A stretch of 51,287 nucleotides of DNA from Pseudomonadota bacterium (GTDB lineage Bacteria; Pseudomonadota; Alphaproteobacteria; SHVP01): assembly GCA_027622715.1 (NCBI GenBank), contig JAQBYN010000021.1, positions 1 through 51,287 of the forward strand. The letters run 5' to 3'. A program made the translations under genes and the position numbers. The notes under the pieces are model-generated. The model saw nothing but the letters and a program-made list of their open reading frames with translations. It searched no databases and had not been told where the DNA came from. This document shows, in pieces, positions 35,660 to 44,433 of the stretch. The stretch's first letter is position 1, and each line of letters starts with the position of its first letter.

Positions 35660-35833
35660 GTGGACAAGGTACGATCAACTCAGAAAAACCAAGCACCGGC
35701 GGTGCAACCTCCCGACGCGGCATCCACGCCCGCCGTGGATACCGCGAAGCCTCGGGAGACCGGCGGTCCGAAAGGGCTGGAGCCGACCCGCTACGGCGAC
35801 TGGGAACGCAAAGGCATCGCCGTCGACTTTTGA
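35660..35833 (+). CDS. DUF1674 / SDHAF4-like protein
   Basis: 57 residues from GTG 35660 (VDKVRSTQKN); a longer frame from 35576 would overlap the htpX promoter side and has a poor N-terminus. The C-terminal end PTRYGDWERKGIAVDF is the conserved mark of DUF1674, related to eukaryotic SDHAF4, an assembly factor that helps put FAD-loaded SdhA into succinate dehydrogenase. The first part is Pro/Ala-rich and probably disordered. In alphaproteobacteria it is often encoded beside htpX and rsmB, as here. Confidence 0.82.
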   Translation: MDKVRSTQKNQAPAVQPPDAASTPAVDTAKPRETGGPKGLEPTRYGDWERKGIAVDF

Positions 35834-35836
35834 CGA

Positions 35837-37774
35837 TTAGCGATTCATCCGGTTTTCGACGAGGTCGTCGACTACTGCCGGTTCGGCCAAGGTCGACGTG
35901 TCGCCGAGCTGATCGTGCTCGTTCGCGGCGATTTTTCGCAGAATGCGGCGCATGATTTTCCCAGACCGCGTCTTGGGCAGGCTGGGCGCCCATTGCAGCA
36001 GGTCCGGTGTTGCGATCGCGCCGATTTCCTTGCGCACCCACTGCATGAGCTCTTTGCGCAGAGCGTCCGTCGGTTCGGTGCCGACGGTAAGGGTGACGTA
36101 GGCGTAAATCCCTTGGCCCTTGATGTCGTGCGGGTAGCCGACGACGGCGGCTTCGGCGACCCCAGGATGGGCGACCAGCGCACTTTCGACCTCGGCGGTG
36201 CCCATGCGATGGCCCGAAACGTTGATCACGTCATCGACCCGTCCGGTGATCCAGTAATAGCCGTCGGCGTCGCGCCGGCAGCCGTCGCCGGAAAAGTACT
36301 TGCCCGGAAACTGCGAGAAATAAGTTTCCTCGAACCGCTTGTGGTCGCCGTAAACGGTGCGCATCTGGCCGGGCCAAGAATCGAGCATGCATAGATTACC
36401 GACAGCCTCACCCTCGAGGACTTTCCCTTCGTGGTTGACCAACGCGGGTTCGACGCCGAAGAACGGTTTGGTCCCCGACCCAGGCTTGAGGTCGGTCGCG
36501 CCCGGCAGCGGCGTGATGAGAATGCCGCCGGTTTCGGTCTGCCACCATGTGTCGACGATCGGGCAGCGGCTGTCACCGACGACGCGGTAATACCACTCCC
36601 ATGCTTCGGGGTTGATTGGTTCGCCGACCGAACCCAGCAAGCGCAGCGACGCGCGGCTGGTTTTCGTCACTGGTGCGTCGCCTTCGCGCATCAACGCGCG
36701 AATCGCCGTTGGTGCCGTGTAGAAAATGTTGACCTTGTGTTTGTCGCAGACCTGCCAGAACCGAGACGAATCGGGATAGTTCGGCACCCCCTCGAACATC
36801 AGGGTGGTCGCGCCGTTGGCCAGCGGGCCGTAGACGATATAGCTGTGGCCGGTGACCCAACCGACGTCGGCGGTGCACCAGTAGATATCACCGTCGTGAT
36901 AGTCGAAGACGTATTGGTGCGTCATGGCGGCGAAGACCAAATACCCGCCGGTGGTATGCAACACGCCCTTGGGTTTTCCGGTCGAGCCCGAGGTATACAA
37001 AATGAATAGCGGGTCCTCAGCGTCCATCACTTCGGGCGCGCAAGTTGGCGCGGCGTCGGCCCGCGCCGCGGTGTAGCGCACATCGCGAACCTCCACATAG
37101 GGCACGTCGGCGCCGGTGCGTTCCACAACAATGACCGTGTCAACGGCGGGGCACTTCTTGAGCGCTTCATCGGTATTGGCCTTGAGCGGGATGGTCCGGC
37201 CGCCGCGCAGACCCTCGTCGGCTGTTATCACGCAAGTCGACTCGCAGTCGTGGATGCGGTTCGCCAACGAATCGGGTGAAAAGCCGCCAAATACGACCGA
37301 ATGGATGGCGCCGATCCGCGTGCAGGCCAACATCGCGTAGGCCGCTTCGGGGATCATCGGCATGTAGATCGTAACGCGGTCGCCTTTCTTGACGCCGCGT
37401 GCCTTCAAGACGTTGGCGAAGCGGCAGACCTCTTCGTGCAGTTCGCGGTAGGTGATCGATTTCGACACCGCGGGATCGTCGCCTTCCCAGATGATCGCGA
37501 CCTGATCGGCCCGGGTCGCCAAATGCCGGTCAATGCAGTTGACCGATACATTCAGCTTGCCCCCTTCGTACCATTTGATCGACACCGGCGGACCGAACGT
37601 TGCGTTCTTGACGCGCGTCCACGGGGCGATCCAATACAGGCGCTTGGCCTCTTCGCCCCAAAAACTCTCAGGATCGTCGATCGAGCGGCGGTACATCTCT
37701 TCGTAGCGCGCCGCGTCGCACCAAGCGCGCGCCTTCCATGCCTCGGGCACGGGGTGGAGGTGAACCTCAGTCAT
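35837..37774 (-). CDS. acs: Acetyl-CoA synthetase (acetate-CoA ligase)
   Basis: 645 residues, the normal length. It activates acetate with ATP and CoA through acetyl-AMP. Visible: the N-terminal acs domain, [20 protein letters not shown] near residue 260 (P-loop-like motif), [19 protein letters not shown] near 410, [17 protein letters not shown] near 510, and the acetylatable lysine in [12 protein letters not shown] near 605. The ATG has GGGAG 7 nt upstream. A promoter with GATAAT precedes it and uses a -35 box located in a 20-bp tandem repeat. It is convergent with the SDHAF4-like gene (3 bp apart). Confidence 0.97.
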   Translation of the reverse strand: MTEVHLHPVPEAWKARAWCDAARYEEMYRRSIDDPESFWGEEAKRLYWIAPWTRVKNATFGPPVSIKWYEGGKLNVSVNCIDRHLATRADQVAIIWEGDDPAVSKSITYRELHEEVCRFANVLKARGVKKGDRVTIYMPMIPEAAYAMLACTRIGAIHSVVFGGFSPDSLANRIHDCESTCVITADEGLRGGRTIPLKANTDEALKKCPAVDTVIVVERTGADVPYVEVRDVRYTAARADAAPTCAPEVMDAEDPLFILYTSGSTGKPKGVLHTTGGYLVFAAMTHQYVFDYHDGDIYWCTADVGWVTGHSYIVYGPLANGATTLMFEGVPNYPDSSRFWQVCDKHKVNIFYTAPTAIRALMREGDAPVTKTSRASLRLLGSVGEPINPEAWEWYYRVVGDSRCPIVDTWWQTETGGILITPLPGATDLKPGSGTKPFFGVEPALVNHEGKVLEGEAVGNLCMLDSWPGQMRTVYGDHKRFEETYFSQFPGKYFSGDGCRRDADGYYWITGRVDDVINVSGHRMGTAEVESALVAHPGVAEAAVVGYPHDIKGQGIYAYVTLTVGTEPTDALRKELMQWVRKEIGAIATPDLLQWAPSLPKTRSGKIMRRILRKIAANEHDQLGDTSTLAEPAVVDDLVENRMNR

Positions 37775-37818
37775 GCCATTCTCCCAATACGCCGTTTTCC
37801 CGGCGATTCTGTGTCCAG

Positions 37819-37847
37819 ATTATCGGGATGTCATTGCGCTAGCACAA
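37819..37847 (-). promoter_or_regulatory. Probable acs promoter with -35 box inside the minisatellite
   Basis: Minus strand TTGTGC (37847-37842), a 17-nt spacer and GATAAT (37824-37819) match 3/6 and 5/6 of the sigma-70 consensus. Predicted start is near 37812, 38 nt before the acs ATG. The -35 hexamer is the first tandem-repeat unit, and every full unit carries the same TTGTGC. A small hairpin CGCCG-N6-CGGCG sits in the leader at 37790-37805. Confidence 0.55.
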
Positions 37848-37957
37848 GGCGAGGGGCGCTAGCACAAGGCGAGGGGCGCTAGCACAAGGCGAGGGGCGCT
37901 AGCACAAGGCGAGGGGCGCTGGCACAAGGCGACGGGCGCCAGCACAAGGCGAGGGCG
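37841..37957. repeat. 20-bp minisatellite, about 5.8 units
   Basis: Unit agcacaaggcgaggggcgct occurs four times without change (37841-37920), then once with three substitutions (37921-37940), then as a partial unit (37941-37957). Units are joined directly with no spacers, so this is not CRISPR. A GCTAGC palindrome forms at each perfect junction. It lies between acs and the creatininase-family gene and is likely prone to copy number change. Confidence 0.95.
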
Positions 37958-37995
37958 GCGCGCCCCGCGAGTATGCGTGGCCGCCAGGTGCCTGT

Positions 37996-38733
37996 ATGTT
38001 GCGCGCCATGCTTCTTGAACATTGTTCCTGGCCCGACGTCGAACGCTATCTCGAACTGAACAACGGCGTTTTGATTCCCATCGGATCGACTGAACAGCAC
38101 GGGCCAACCGGGTTGATCGGCACCGACGCGATCTGCGCCCAGGCCATTGCCGAAGCGGCGGGCGACGCGCTGGATGTGATGGTCGCGCCGCCGATTCCGG
38201 TCGCGCTGGCCGAACACCACATGGCGTTTACCGGTTCGATGACCCTGCGCAAGGAAACGCTCGTGGCGGTCATCGAGGACTACACCCAGTCACTATTCCG
38301 GCATGGCTTTCGCCGGTTTTATTTCATCAATGGGCACGGCGGGAATATTGCCGTGCTGAACGAGACACTCAAGGGATTCTCGGCCAATAGCACCGGCCCG
38401 GACGCCGCCACCTACACCTTTGTCAACTGGTGGGCCGGGCCCCGAACCAAGAAGCTTAGAGACGAATGGTACGGCGACAGCGAAGGGGGCCACGCAACGC
38501 CCAGCGAGATCGCCGTCACCCAGTTCGTTCGTCCGGCGGCGATGAAGCCGGTGCAACGTCTCGGGCCGGCGCCAAAGTCGCAGGGCTTCTCGTCGGCAGA
38601 GGACTTTCGGTCCAAATATCCGGATGGACGTATCGGTTCCGACCCGTCCTTAGCGACGCCCGAGGCTGGCCGCGCGTTGGTCGCCTCAGCGGTCGCGGAT
38701 ATTACCGAACACTACCGGGATTTCGCGCGCTAA
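37996..38733 (+). CDS. Creatininase-family amidohydrolase
   Basis: 245 residues; ATG at 38008 is a second possible start. The metal site is intact: GVLIPIGSTEQHGPTGLIGTD supplies Glu, His and Asp, YFINGHGGN a further His region, and EGGHATPSEIAVT the last His and Glu. Family members hydrolyse cyclic amides (creatinine, N-acyl or formamide intermediates such as in riboflavin and F420 synthesis and mycofactocin maturation). Context does not identify the substrate. It begins only 39 bp after the minisatellite, so the repeat also forms the upstream region of this gene. Confidence 0.9.
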   Translation: MLRAMLLEHCSWPDVERYLELNNGVLIPIGSTEQHGPTGLIGTDAICAQAIAEAAGDALDVMVAPPIPVALAEHHMAFTGSMTLRKETLVAVIEDYTQSLFRHGFRRFYFINGHGGNIAVLNETLKGFSANSTGPDAATYTFVNWWAGPRTKKLRDEWYGDSEGGHATPSEIAVTQFVRPAAMKPVQRLGPAPKSQGFSSAEDFRSKYPDGRIGSDPSLATPEAGRALVASAVADITEHYRDFAR

Positions 38734-38746
38734 CGGGCGACCCACT

Positions 38747-39187
38747 TTAGTCCAGCGGCGGCGCGACGCGGACGACACCATTCGCCACGACAATCGGGAC
38801 CGGTGTCAGCGGCAACCCGATGCACGGGCCGTGAATGCAAATGCCGTCGTCGATTCTGAATTTGGCGCCGTGCGTGGTGCAGTGGATGTAGCGTCGCTCG
38901 TAGTCGAGAAATTCACCCGGCTTCCAGTCCATCGGCGACCAAGCATGGGGACAGACGTTGACGTAGGCGACCAATCCGTCGGCCGACGCGGGGCCAAGCG
39001 GGGCATTCTCCGGCGGGCGCATAACAAACATCTCGAACAGCGATGCCCCGGACCCAAACGTAAACACGCGCGATGTACCGACGGCAATGTCGGCGGCATC
39101 GCACAGATCAATAATACCTTCAGGCGCGCCCGGAAAGAATCGGTAGTCGTTCGGCTTGCTCAGGGTTTCACGCCGCCCATTTTGCAA
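38747..39187 (-). CDS. Rieske [2Fe-2S] protein
   Basis: 146 residues. The cluster motif is C-P-H...C-T-T-H (C and H of VNVCPHAWSPMDW and IHCTTHGAKF), giving C-x-H-x21-C-x2-H. The Cys-rich GICIHGPCIG after it fits the third loop of the Rieske fold. No signal peptide or membrane helix is seen, so it is a soluble ferredoxin-like Rieske protein, as in dioxygenase electron carriers or NirD-type domains. The start overlaps the EVE gene by 28 nt, so it is the last gene of the tsaD-to-Rieske run. Confidence 0.88.
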   Translation of the reverse strand: MQNGRRETLSKPNDYRFFPGAPEGIIDLCDAADIAVGTSRVFTFGSGASLFEMFVMRPPENAPLGPASADGLVAYVNVCPHAWSPMDWKPGEFLDYERRYIHCTTHGAKFRIDDGICIHGPCIGLPLTPVPIVVANGVVRVAPPLD

Positions 39188-39573
39188 ATCAGTTTCCAGG
39201 CGGCCGGCTCGACCTTTTGCACCGACAGGCGCGACAGCCGCACCAACTCCGTGCCGGCAAGCCGTGGTTCGTCTTTGGTTTGCTTCAGTGTGACCGGCGT
39301 CTTAAGCGGCCGTTCGGTCTTGAAATCGACCATCACAAACCGGCCCGTCTCATCGGTCGGGTCGGGGTAGGATTCTTTGGCGACACTGACGATCCCGACG
39401 ATCTGACGTTCCCCGCCGGAGTGATAGAAAAAACTAAGGTCGCCCTTTTTCATCGCCTGGAGGTTGGCGCGCGCGGTGAAATTCCGCACGCCATCCCAAT
39501 GCTCGACTTTCTTCTTTACTTGATCGTCCCACGACCACGTCTCGGGTTCACTCTTGATCAGCCAGTAGGCCAT
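39160..39573 (-). CDS. EVE domain protein
   Basis: 137 residues covering one EVE (PUA-like) domain: MAYWLIKSEPETWSWDD at the start, WDGVRNFTARANLQAMKKGD near 27-46, and FFYHSGGERQIVGIVSV near 50. The pocket-forming Trp and Ser/Asn residues are kept. EVE domains bind modified bases in DNA or RNA; human THYN1 is a homologue. Alphaproteobacteria often encode this small protein alone, next to YciI and gpsA. The role is unknown but base-modification sensing is plausible. Confidence 0.92.
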   Translation of the reverse strand: MAYWLIKSEPETWSWDDQVKKKVEHWDGVRNFTARANLQAMKKGDLSFFYHSGGERQIVGIVSVAKESYPDPTDETGRFVMVDFKTERPLKTPVTLKQTKDEPRLAGTELVRLSRLSVQKVEPAAWKLICKMGGVKP

Positions 39574-39589
39574 TTAGATCTCCGGAAAT

Positions 39590-39889
39590 TTAGGCTCTTG
39601 GTGCCCAAGCGCCGACTATCGGCTTGTACTCGCGGACCACAATCTGCTCCCACACACCAGCCGCATGGAACGGATCGCCTTCGACCATTGCACGGGCCGC
39701 TGCAGCGTCGGCCGCCTCGACCACCAAGAAGCTTGCTTCGCGGGGACTGCCGTCCATTGGCGGGCAAGGCCCGGCGAGCATCAGTTGGCTCATATGTTGA
39801 CCGATGTGTTTCATGTGAGCCGCGTGGTGTTCTTTGCGTAGCCGGCCACCGTCGGCACTGTCGGCGCAGTAGATTGCGTAATAGGCCAT
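39590..39889 (-). CDS. YciI family protein
   Basis: 99 residues: MAYYAIYCADSADGG, REEHHAAH-like KEHHAAHMKHIGQH near 20-33, and the conserved Asp-Pro in MVEGDPFHAAGVWEQI near 70. YciI proteins adopt a ferredoxin-like fold with a His-Asp pair and are thought to be small enzymes or binding proteins. It lies 16 nt before the EVE gene and 89 nt after gpsA on the same strand. Confidence 0.92.
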   Translation of the reverse strand: MAYYAIYCADSADGGRLRKEHHAAHMKHIGQHMSQLMLAGPCPPMDGSPREASFLVVEAADAAAARAMVEGDPFHAAGVWEQIVVREYKPIVGAWAPRA

Positions 39890-39978
39890 TGTCTTCCTCC
39901 CAAGTTTGATTCAGTCACTGTAGCGGATCGCGGCATGCGGCGGCCAGCGACCGGTCTTCAAGTTCGGTTGTCTCGTGG

Positions 39979-40977
39979 CTAACCGGTTTCTGAACGGAAC
40001 GGACGATTAAGTAACGCCTCGATCGCGCGCTCGATACCGACGCTGTGATTGAGGATGGCGTCGACCGCGCGGCAAATCGGCAACTCGATCTTCTTTTCCT
40101 GAGCGATCGCCACGACGGCGGCGGCGGTATAGGCCCCTTCCGCAACCGATTTGCGTGCCCCGAGAAAATCGCCTGCTGCCTCACCGCGTGCCAACGCCAG
40201 ACCCAACGCGTGATTGCGCGACTTCGCCGAACCGCAGGTGAGGACAAGATCGCCCAGACCGCTCAGGCCCATCAACGTCGCGCCCTTGCCGCCCATGGCC
40301 TCGCCAAAGCGCAACATTTCGGCCAAGCCGCGGGTGATGATCGCGGCTTTAGCGTTTTCGCCCAGGCCGCGCCCCGAGACGATGCCGGCGGCGATCGCCA
40401 ACACGTTCTTGAGCGCCCCGCCGATCTGGGCGCCAACGACATCGGTCGACAGATACGGCCGAAATGTCGCGCTGCCCAGGCTCTTGACGAGGTCTTCGCC
40501 GACCCCACGATCAGCGCACGCCAACGTCACCGCGGTCGGCAGGCCGCGCGCCACTTCGTCCGCGAACGTCGGCCCCGAAAGGACCGCCGGCAATGCCTGC
40601 GGCGCCGCCTCGTGCAGCACTTGGCTCAAAAATGCGTTACTCCCCAGCTCGATACCTTTGGCGCACAGGACCACGGGGAGCCCGTCGCGAATATACGGCG
40701 CCGCCTGCTCGGCGACGGCCCGGACGTGCTGTGCCGGCGCGACGAACAACAGCGCCTCGGCATTGCAGGCGTTGGCAAGGTCGCTGGTCGCGCGAACGTG
40801 CGGGCTGATCTCGATGTTGGGCAGGAACATCGGATTGCGGTGTTGGTGGTTGATCGACGCGACAACCTCGTCCTCGCGCGCCCATATCACGCTCGCTGCA
40901 CCGTTGGCCGCAACGACATTGGCGAGTGCGGTGCCCCACGCGCCGGCCCCGATCACCCCGAATTTACGGATCGCCAT
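39979..40977 (-). CDS. gpsA: Glycerol-3-phosphate dehydrogenase [NAD(P)+]
   Basis: 332 residues from ATG 40977 (MAIRKFGVIGAGAWGTAL). A longer frame runs upstream but the NAD-binding turn begins immediately after this Met. It reduces dihydroxyacetone phosphate to sn-glycerol 3-phosphate for phospholipid synthesis. Motifs: GVIGAGAWGTALANV, VLCAKGIELGS near 108, VLSGPTFADEVARGLPTA near 137, catalytic Lys in QIGGALKNVLAIAAGIV near 190 and GLGDLVLTCGSAKSRN near 245. It starts 2 nt after the oxygenase-like gene, so they are cotranscribed with tsaD. Confidence 0.97.
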   Translation of the reverse strand: MAIRKFGVIGAGAWGTALANVVAANGAASVIWAREDEVVASINHQHRNPMFLPNIEISPHVRATSDLANACNAEALLFVAPAQHVRAVAEQAAPYIRDGLPVVLCAKGIELGSNAFLSQVLHEAAPQALPAVLSGPTFADEVARGLPTAVTLACADRGVGEDLVKSLGSATFRPYLSTDVVGAQIGGALKNVLAIAAGIVSGRGLGENAKAAIITRGLAEMLRFGEAMGGKGATLMGLSGLGDLVLTCGSAKSRNHALGLALARGEAAGDFLGARKSVAEGAYTAAAVVAIAQEKKIELPICRAVDAILNHSVGIERAIEALLNRPFRSETG

Positions 40978-40979
40978 GT

Positions 40980-41639
40980 TTAAGGCGCCACGGCGAAATT
41001 GAAGGCGATAGAAATCCGCTCGCCGCCCCCGTGGTAGGGCCGCACCCCGTGCGACAGCCAAGAGGGGAACATCAGCATGATCCCTGTTCGCGGACTGAGT
41101 AGCTCGGTGGCACCCACGGAATTGCCGCCCGGTCCATGAAAACACAGCGACGGCGCATACATTGAGGGCCCCGGCCCGCGCGGGTCCATGATGACAAATT
41201 CGCCCCCCAGGGACTTGTCGTCGGCGCAACCGCCGTCATCGACATAGTAGACGCCCGACCAGTAGCACCCGGGATGCACATGGAATTCGTTGCTATGTCC
41301 TTGGCGGTTGATGTTGGCCCATGCGTTGGCCTGCCAGGCGACTTCGGCGGGCCGTCCGGTCCGGCTGGCGGTCATGCGGTCGGCCAACAAACGGCCGGTT
41401 TCGATCACTTGATCGCCGGCCGAACCGCCCCATTCGGGAAAATTCCGTTCCGAATGCCAACCGCCAATATTGCTGTCGTAGGTGTCGCGCGGGGTCTCTT
41501 TCTTCTCGCGCGCCAAAATGAGTTTCTTGAGCTGTTTGTTGAGTTTTTCGGCGTCGGGCAGCATCGCCATCGCAATCGGCGTGGGAAACGCGTTACGGAC
41601 CTCGACCCGTTCAGGCATCTGTTCTTCGCTCAACATCAA
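40980..41639 (-). CDS. Putative 2OG-Fe(II) oxygenase (TIGR02466-like)
   Basis: 219 residues. The core holds a likely Fe site: His and Asp region in NEFHVHPGCYWSGVYYVDDG (near residue 118-138), and a second His in LMFPSWLSHGVRPYHGGGERISIAFNF near 195-215, with Arg after it for 2-oxoglutarate. WQANAWANINRQGHSN is typical of this family. Related proteins are annotated as putative oxygenases of unknown substrate. It sits between tsaD and gpsA, 35 nt and 2 nt from them. Start may be either of the two adjacent Met codons. Confidence 0.82.
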   Translation of the reverse strand: MMLSEEQMPERVEVRNAFPTPIAMAMLPDAEKLNKQLKKLILAREKKETPRDTYDSNIGGWHSERNFPEWGGSAGDQVIETGRLLADRMTASRTGRPAEVAWQANAWANINRQGHSNEFHVHPGCYWSGVYYVDDGGCADDKSLGGEFVIMDPRGPGPSMYAPSLCFHGPGGNSVGATELLSPRTGIMLMFPSWLSHGVRPYHGGGERISIAFNFAVAP

Positions 41640-41674
41640 CGGGCTCCCTCTTCAAGAACGCTGTCCACGGTAGC

Positions 41675-42718
41675 CTAAGCCTTGGCGCCCGCCGCCGCAG
41701 CTTCCATGTCGAGTGGCCAACGCGCGCGTGGCGGCGCGGCGAGATTGTCAGTCAATCCAAGCTGTAGGCGCTCAAGCCCGGCCCAAGCAATCATCACCGC
41801 ATTGTCTGTACACAAGCGTGGCGGCGGCACCATCAGCGCGAAATCGTGCGCCGCCGCGACGGTTGCCAGTCGGTCGCCCAACGTCCGGTTCGCGGCGACG
41901 CCGCCGGCGACCACCAGCGTGCGGCCATCGCCGTGACGCGCCGCGTAGCGTTGCATGGCGCGGCCCACCCGGTCGGCCAGGACATCGGCGACGGCGGCCT
42001 GAAACGACGCTGCTACGTCGGCGCGGACGGTGTCGGTCAGCGGCCCGGCGCCGCGCACGGCGTGCAGGACCGCGGTCTTGAGGCCGGAAAATGAGAAATC
42101 GCAGGTCTCAGTGCCGGCGAGCGGACGCGGCAATGCGAACGCTTTCGGGTTGCCGGCTTTTGCCGCCGCCTCCAACGCCGGTCCACCGGGAAAACCCAGC
42201 CCCAAGAGTTTCGCTGTCTTGTCGAAGGCTTCGCCAATCGCGTCATCGATGGTGGTACCGAACCGGTGATAGGCGCCGACGCCGGTCACTTCGAGCAACT
42301 GACAGTGCCCGCCGGAGATCAACAGCAGCAAATAGGGAAAGGCGGCTTGATGGGTCAGGCGAACAGTCAGCGCGTGGCCCTCGAGGTGATTTACCGCGAT
42401 GAAGGGACGATCGCTGGCGGCAGCGATTGCCTTGCCAGTCATCAGTCCGACCATCACGCCGCCGATCAAGCCGGGCCCTGCGGTCGCGGCCACGGCATCG
42501 AGATCGCGGTAACCGACGCCGGCCTCGGTCATCGCTCTGGCGATGATGCTATCCAAGTGGTCGACATGGGCCCGTGCCGCGATTTCAGGGACGACACCGC
42601 CGTACGGGGCGTGGTCTTCAAGCTGGGATAGAACGATGTCCGAGCGGATAGTCCCGTCGTCATCGACGACGGCGGCCGCGGTTTCATCGCAGCTTGTTTC
42701 GATTCCCAGCACTAACAC
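41675..42718 (-). CDS. tsaD: tRNA N6-adenosine threonylcarbamoyltransferase
   Basis: 347 residues from GTG 42718 ([20 protein letters not shown]). The open frame runs further upstream, but that part overlaps hemC and has no family match. TsaD makes the t6A modification at position 37 of ANN-decoding tRNAs, together with TsaB/E. Motifs: ETSCDET at the start, the metal His pair in [13 protein letters not shown] near 110, [11 protein letters not shown] near 135, SFSGLKTAV near 215 and [11 protein letters not shown] near 270. The next gene, hemC, is read the other way. Confidence 0.96.
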   Translation of the reverse strand: MLVLGIETSCDETAAAVVDDDGTIRSDIVLSQLEDHAPYGGVVPEIAARAHVDHLDSIIARAMTEAGVGYRDLDAVAATAGPGLIGGVMVGLMTGKAIAAASDRPFIAVNHLEGHALTVRLTHQAAFPYLLLLISGGHCQLLEVTGVGAYHRFGTTIDDAIGEAFDKTAKLLGLGFPGGPALEAAAKAGNPKAFALPRPLAGTETCDFSFSGLKTAVLHAVRGAGPLTDTVRADVAASFQAAVADVLADRVGRAMQRYAARHGDGRTLVVAGGVAANRTLGDRLATVAAAHDFALMVPPPRLCTDNAVMIAWAGLERLQLGLTDNLAAPPRARWPLDMEAAAAGAKA

Positions 42719-42772
42719 TTGATTTGTCGATTTCCCTACAAAGTGAGGCTCAAGTGCTCTACACCCGTGTTC

Positions 42773-43711
42773 GTGACGCGGCAAGTTGGTCCACCTTTTC
42801 GCATTGGTACGCGCGGATCGCCGTTGGCCCTGGTCCAGGCGAACGAGGTCCGCGATCGCTTGCTGGCGGCCTTCCCCGTTCTTACCGAACGTGGCATCGC
42901 CATCGATGTCATCAAGACCAGCGGCGACCGAATTCAGGACCGCAATCTTGCCGATATCGGTGGCAAGGGCCTGTTCACCAAGGAGATCGAGGACGCGCTC
43001 CTCGACGACCGTATCGATCTCGCTGTTCATTCGTTGAAAGACATGCCGACCGTTCTGCCGCCGGGTTTGGTGCTGGCTGCGGCGCTACCGCGCGAAGATC
43101 CGCGCGACGTTCTTTTGACCGCGGACGGTCGGGCGTTGGCCGACTTGCCACAAAAAGCCGTGGTCGGGACGTCGTCTTTGCGCCGCCGCGCGCAGTTGCT
43201 CTATCGTCGACCCGATCTGGCGGTGATCGATTTTCGCGGCAACGTCGAGACCCGAATCACCAAATTAGAAAATGGGTTGGCCGATGCCACGGTGCTGGCC
43301 CGCGCCGGTTTGAACCGCCTCGGCCGCACCGACATCGCCTGCGCAACGCTCGAGCCGGACGATTTCCTACCGGCTGTCGGGCAAGGCATTGTCGCGGTCG
43401 AGTGGCGCGACGAGGCCCCTAGCGTTGTTGAGTTCGTCGCGGCATTGGTTGACGCGCCAACCCAATGGTGTGCCGACGCGGAACGAGCGATGCTGTTCGA
43501 ACTCGACGGCTCGTGCCGTACGCCGATCGCCGGCTACGCCATCTGCACGGCGCAAGATATTTGGCTGCGCGGGCTGGTCCTCGACCCCGACGGGTCAGCT
43601 GCGTTTGCGGGGGAGCGCCGCGGGCTTGCGGTTGATGCCCACCGGTTGGGGACTGACCTGGGTCACGAGTTACTTGCGGCTTCTGGTCACATACTTGTGG
43701 AGTTTCGATGA
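42773..43711 (+). CDS. hemC: Hydroxymethylbilane synthase (porphobilinogen deaminase)
   Basis: 312 residues from GTG 42773 ([20 protein letters not shown]), chosen by the family N-terminus; GTG 42767 and TTG 42719 are also in frame. It polymerises four porphobilinogens. Motifs: [37 protein letters not shown], the catalytic Asp in [17 protein letters not shown] near 75-92, and the dipyrromethane-cofactor Cys in [16 protein letters not shown] near 240. The 54-bp gap to tsaD must hold both promoters or they overlap coding sequence. Stop overlaps hemD. Confidence 0.96.
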   Translation: MTRQVGPPFRIGTRGSPLALVQANEVRDRLLAAFPVLTERGIAIDVIKTSGDRIQDRNLADIGGKGLFTKEIEDALLDDRIDLAVHSLKDMPTVLPPGLVLAAALPREDPRDVLLTADGRALADLPQKAVVGTSSLRRRAQLLYRRPDLAVIDFRGNVETRITKLENGLADATVLARAGLNRLGRTDIACATLEPDDFLPAVGQGIVAVEWRDEAPSVVEFVAALVDAPTQWCADAERAMLFELDGSCRTPIAGYAICTAQDIWLRGLVLDPDGSAAFAGERRGLAVDAHRLGTDLGHELLAASGHILVEFR

Positions 43712-44433
43712 GACTTTTGATTACCCGTCCGCAGCCCGACGCCGACGAAATAGCGGCTGAGCTGACGCAGCGTGGCCATCAATGCCTGGTCACGCCCGTG
43801 TTGGAAATTGTCACCTACCCGACCGATTTGAATTTTGACGGCGTTCACGCGCTGCTGGTGACCAGCCGAAACGGCATTCGCGGCTTGGTAGCGGCGAGCG
43901 AACGCCGCGATATTCCGGTTCTCGCTGTGGGTCCGGGAACGGAGGAAGCGGCCGCTGCCGCCGGGTTCGTGACCCTCGCCGGGTCTGGCAATGTCACGGG
44001 CCTCGATGCGTTGGTCCGCGCCACAGTGAAACCCGATGCCGGCACCCTCCTGTGGATAACTGGCAAACACGTCCGCGGCGACCTTAGGGCGGACTTGCGC
44101 GCGGCCGGCTACGACGTCGTGCGGCACGTGCTTTATGATGCACAAATGGTGTCGGAGATTCCGCCAGCGTGTGCCGCCGCGTTGCGGGCCAATGAAATTG
44201 ACGGCGCCTTGTTTTTCTCTCCCCGCACGGCGCAAACGTTTGTTAGGATTCTGACTATGGCCGGTTTGGAGTCTGCGGCACGGTCGGTAACGGCATTCTG
44301 CCTGAGCCCCGCGATCGCCGCGGCGCTGGGGGGCTTACCGTGGCGCGAGGTTGCGATCGCCGGTCGTACCGACCGCGACGCACTTCTCGATCTCGTTAAT
44401 CAGAACAGCACTATCATGGACCACGCCGGTTGA
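43708..44433 (+). CDS. hemD: Uroporphyrinogen-III synthase
   Basis: 241 residues, ATGA overlap with hemC. It closes the linear tetrapyrrole while inverting ring D. The sequence is divergent, as is normal for HemD, but keeps LLITRPQPDADEIAAEL at the start, LLVTSRNGIRGL near 50, DIPVLAVGPGTEEAAAAAGF near 70, and the Tyr in the LYDAQM segment near 148. GALFFSPRTAQTFVRIL is the second-domain signature. It is followed by the mitofilin gene with a TTGA overlap. Confidence 0.93.
   Translation: MRLLITRPQPDADEIAAELTQRGHQCLVTPVLEIVTYPTDLNFDGVHALLVTSRNGIRGLVAASERRDIPVLAVGPGTEEAAAAAGFVTLAGSGNVTGLDALVRATVKPDAGTLLWITGKHVRGDLRADLRAAGYDVVRHVLYDAQMVSEIPPACAAALRANEIDGALFFSPRTAQTFVRILTMAGLESAARSVTAFCLSPAIAAALGGLPWREVAIAGRTDRDALLDLVNQNSTIMDHAG

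Noticed and set aside
37841-37957. CRISPR array
   Set aside because: Units are directly abutting 20-bp copies with no unique spacers and no cas genes nearby.
40045-40983. 312-codon plus-strand frame opposite gpsA
   Set aside because: Opposite strand of gpsA with all its motifs intact; no domain in the shadow frame.
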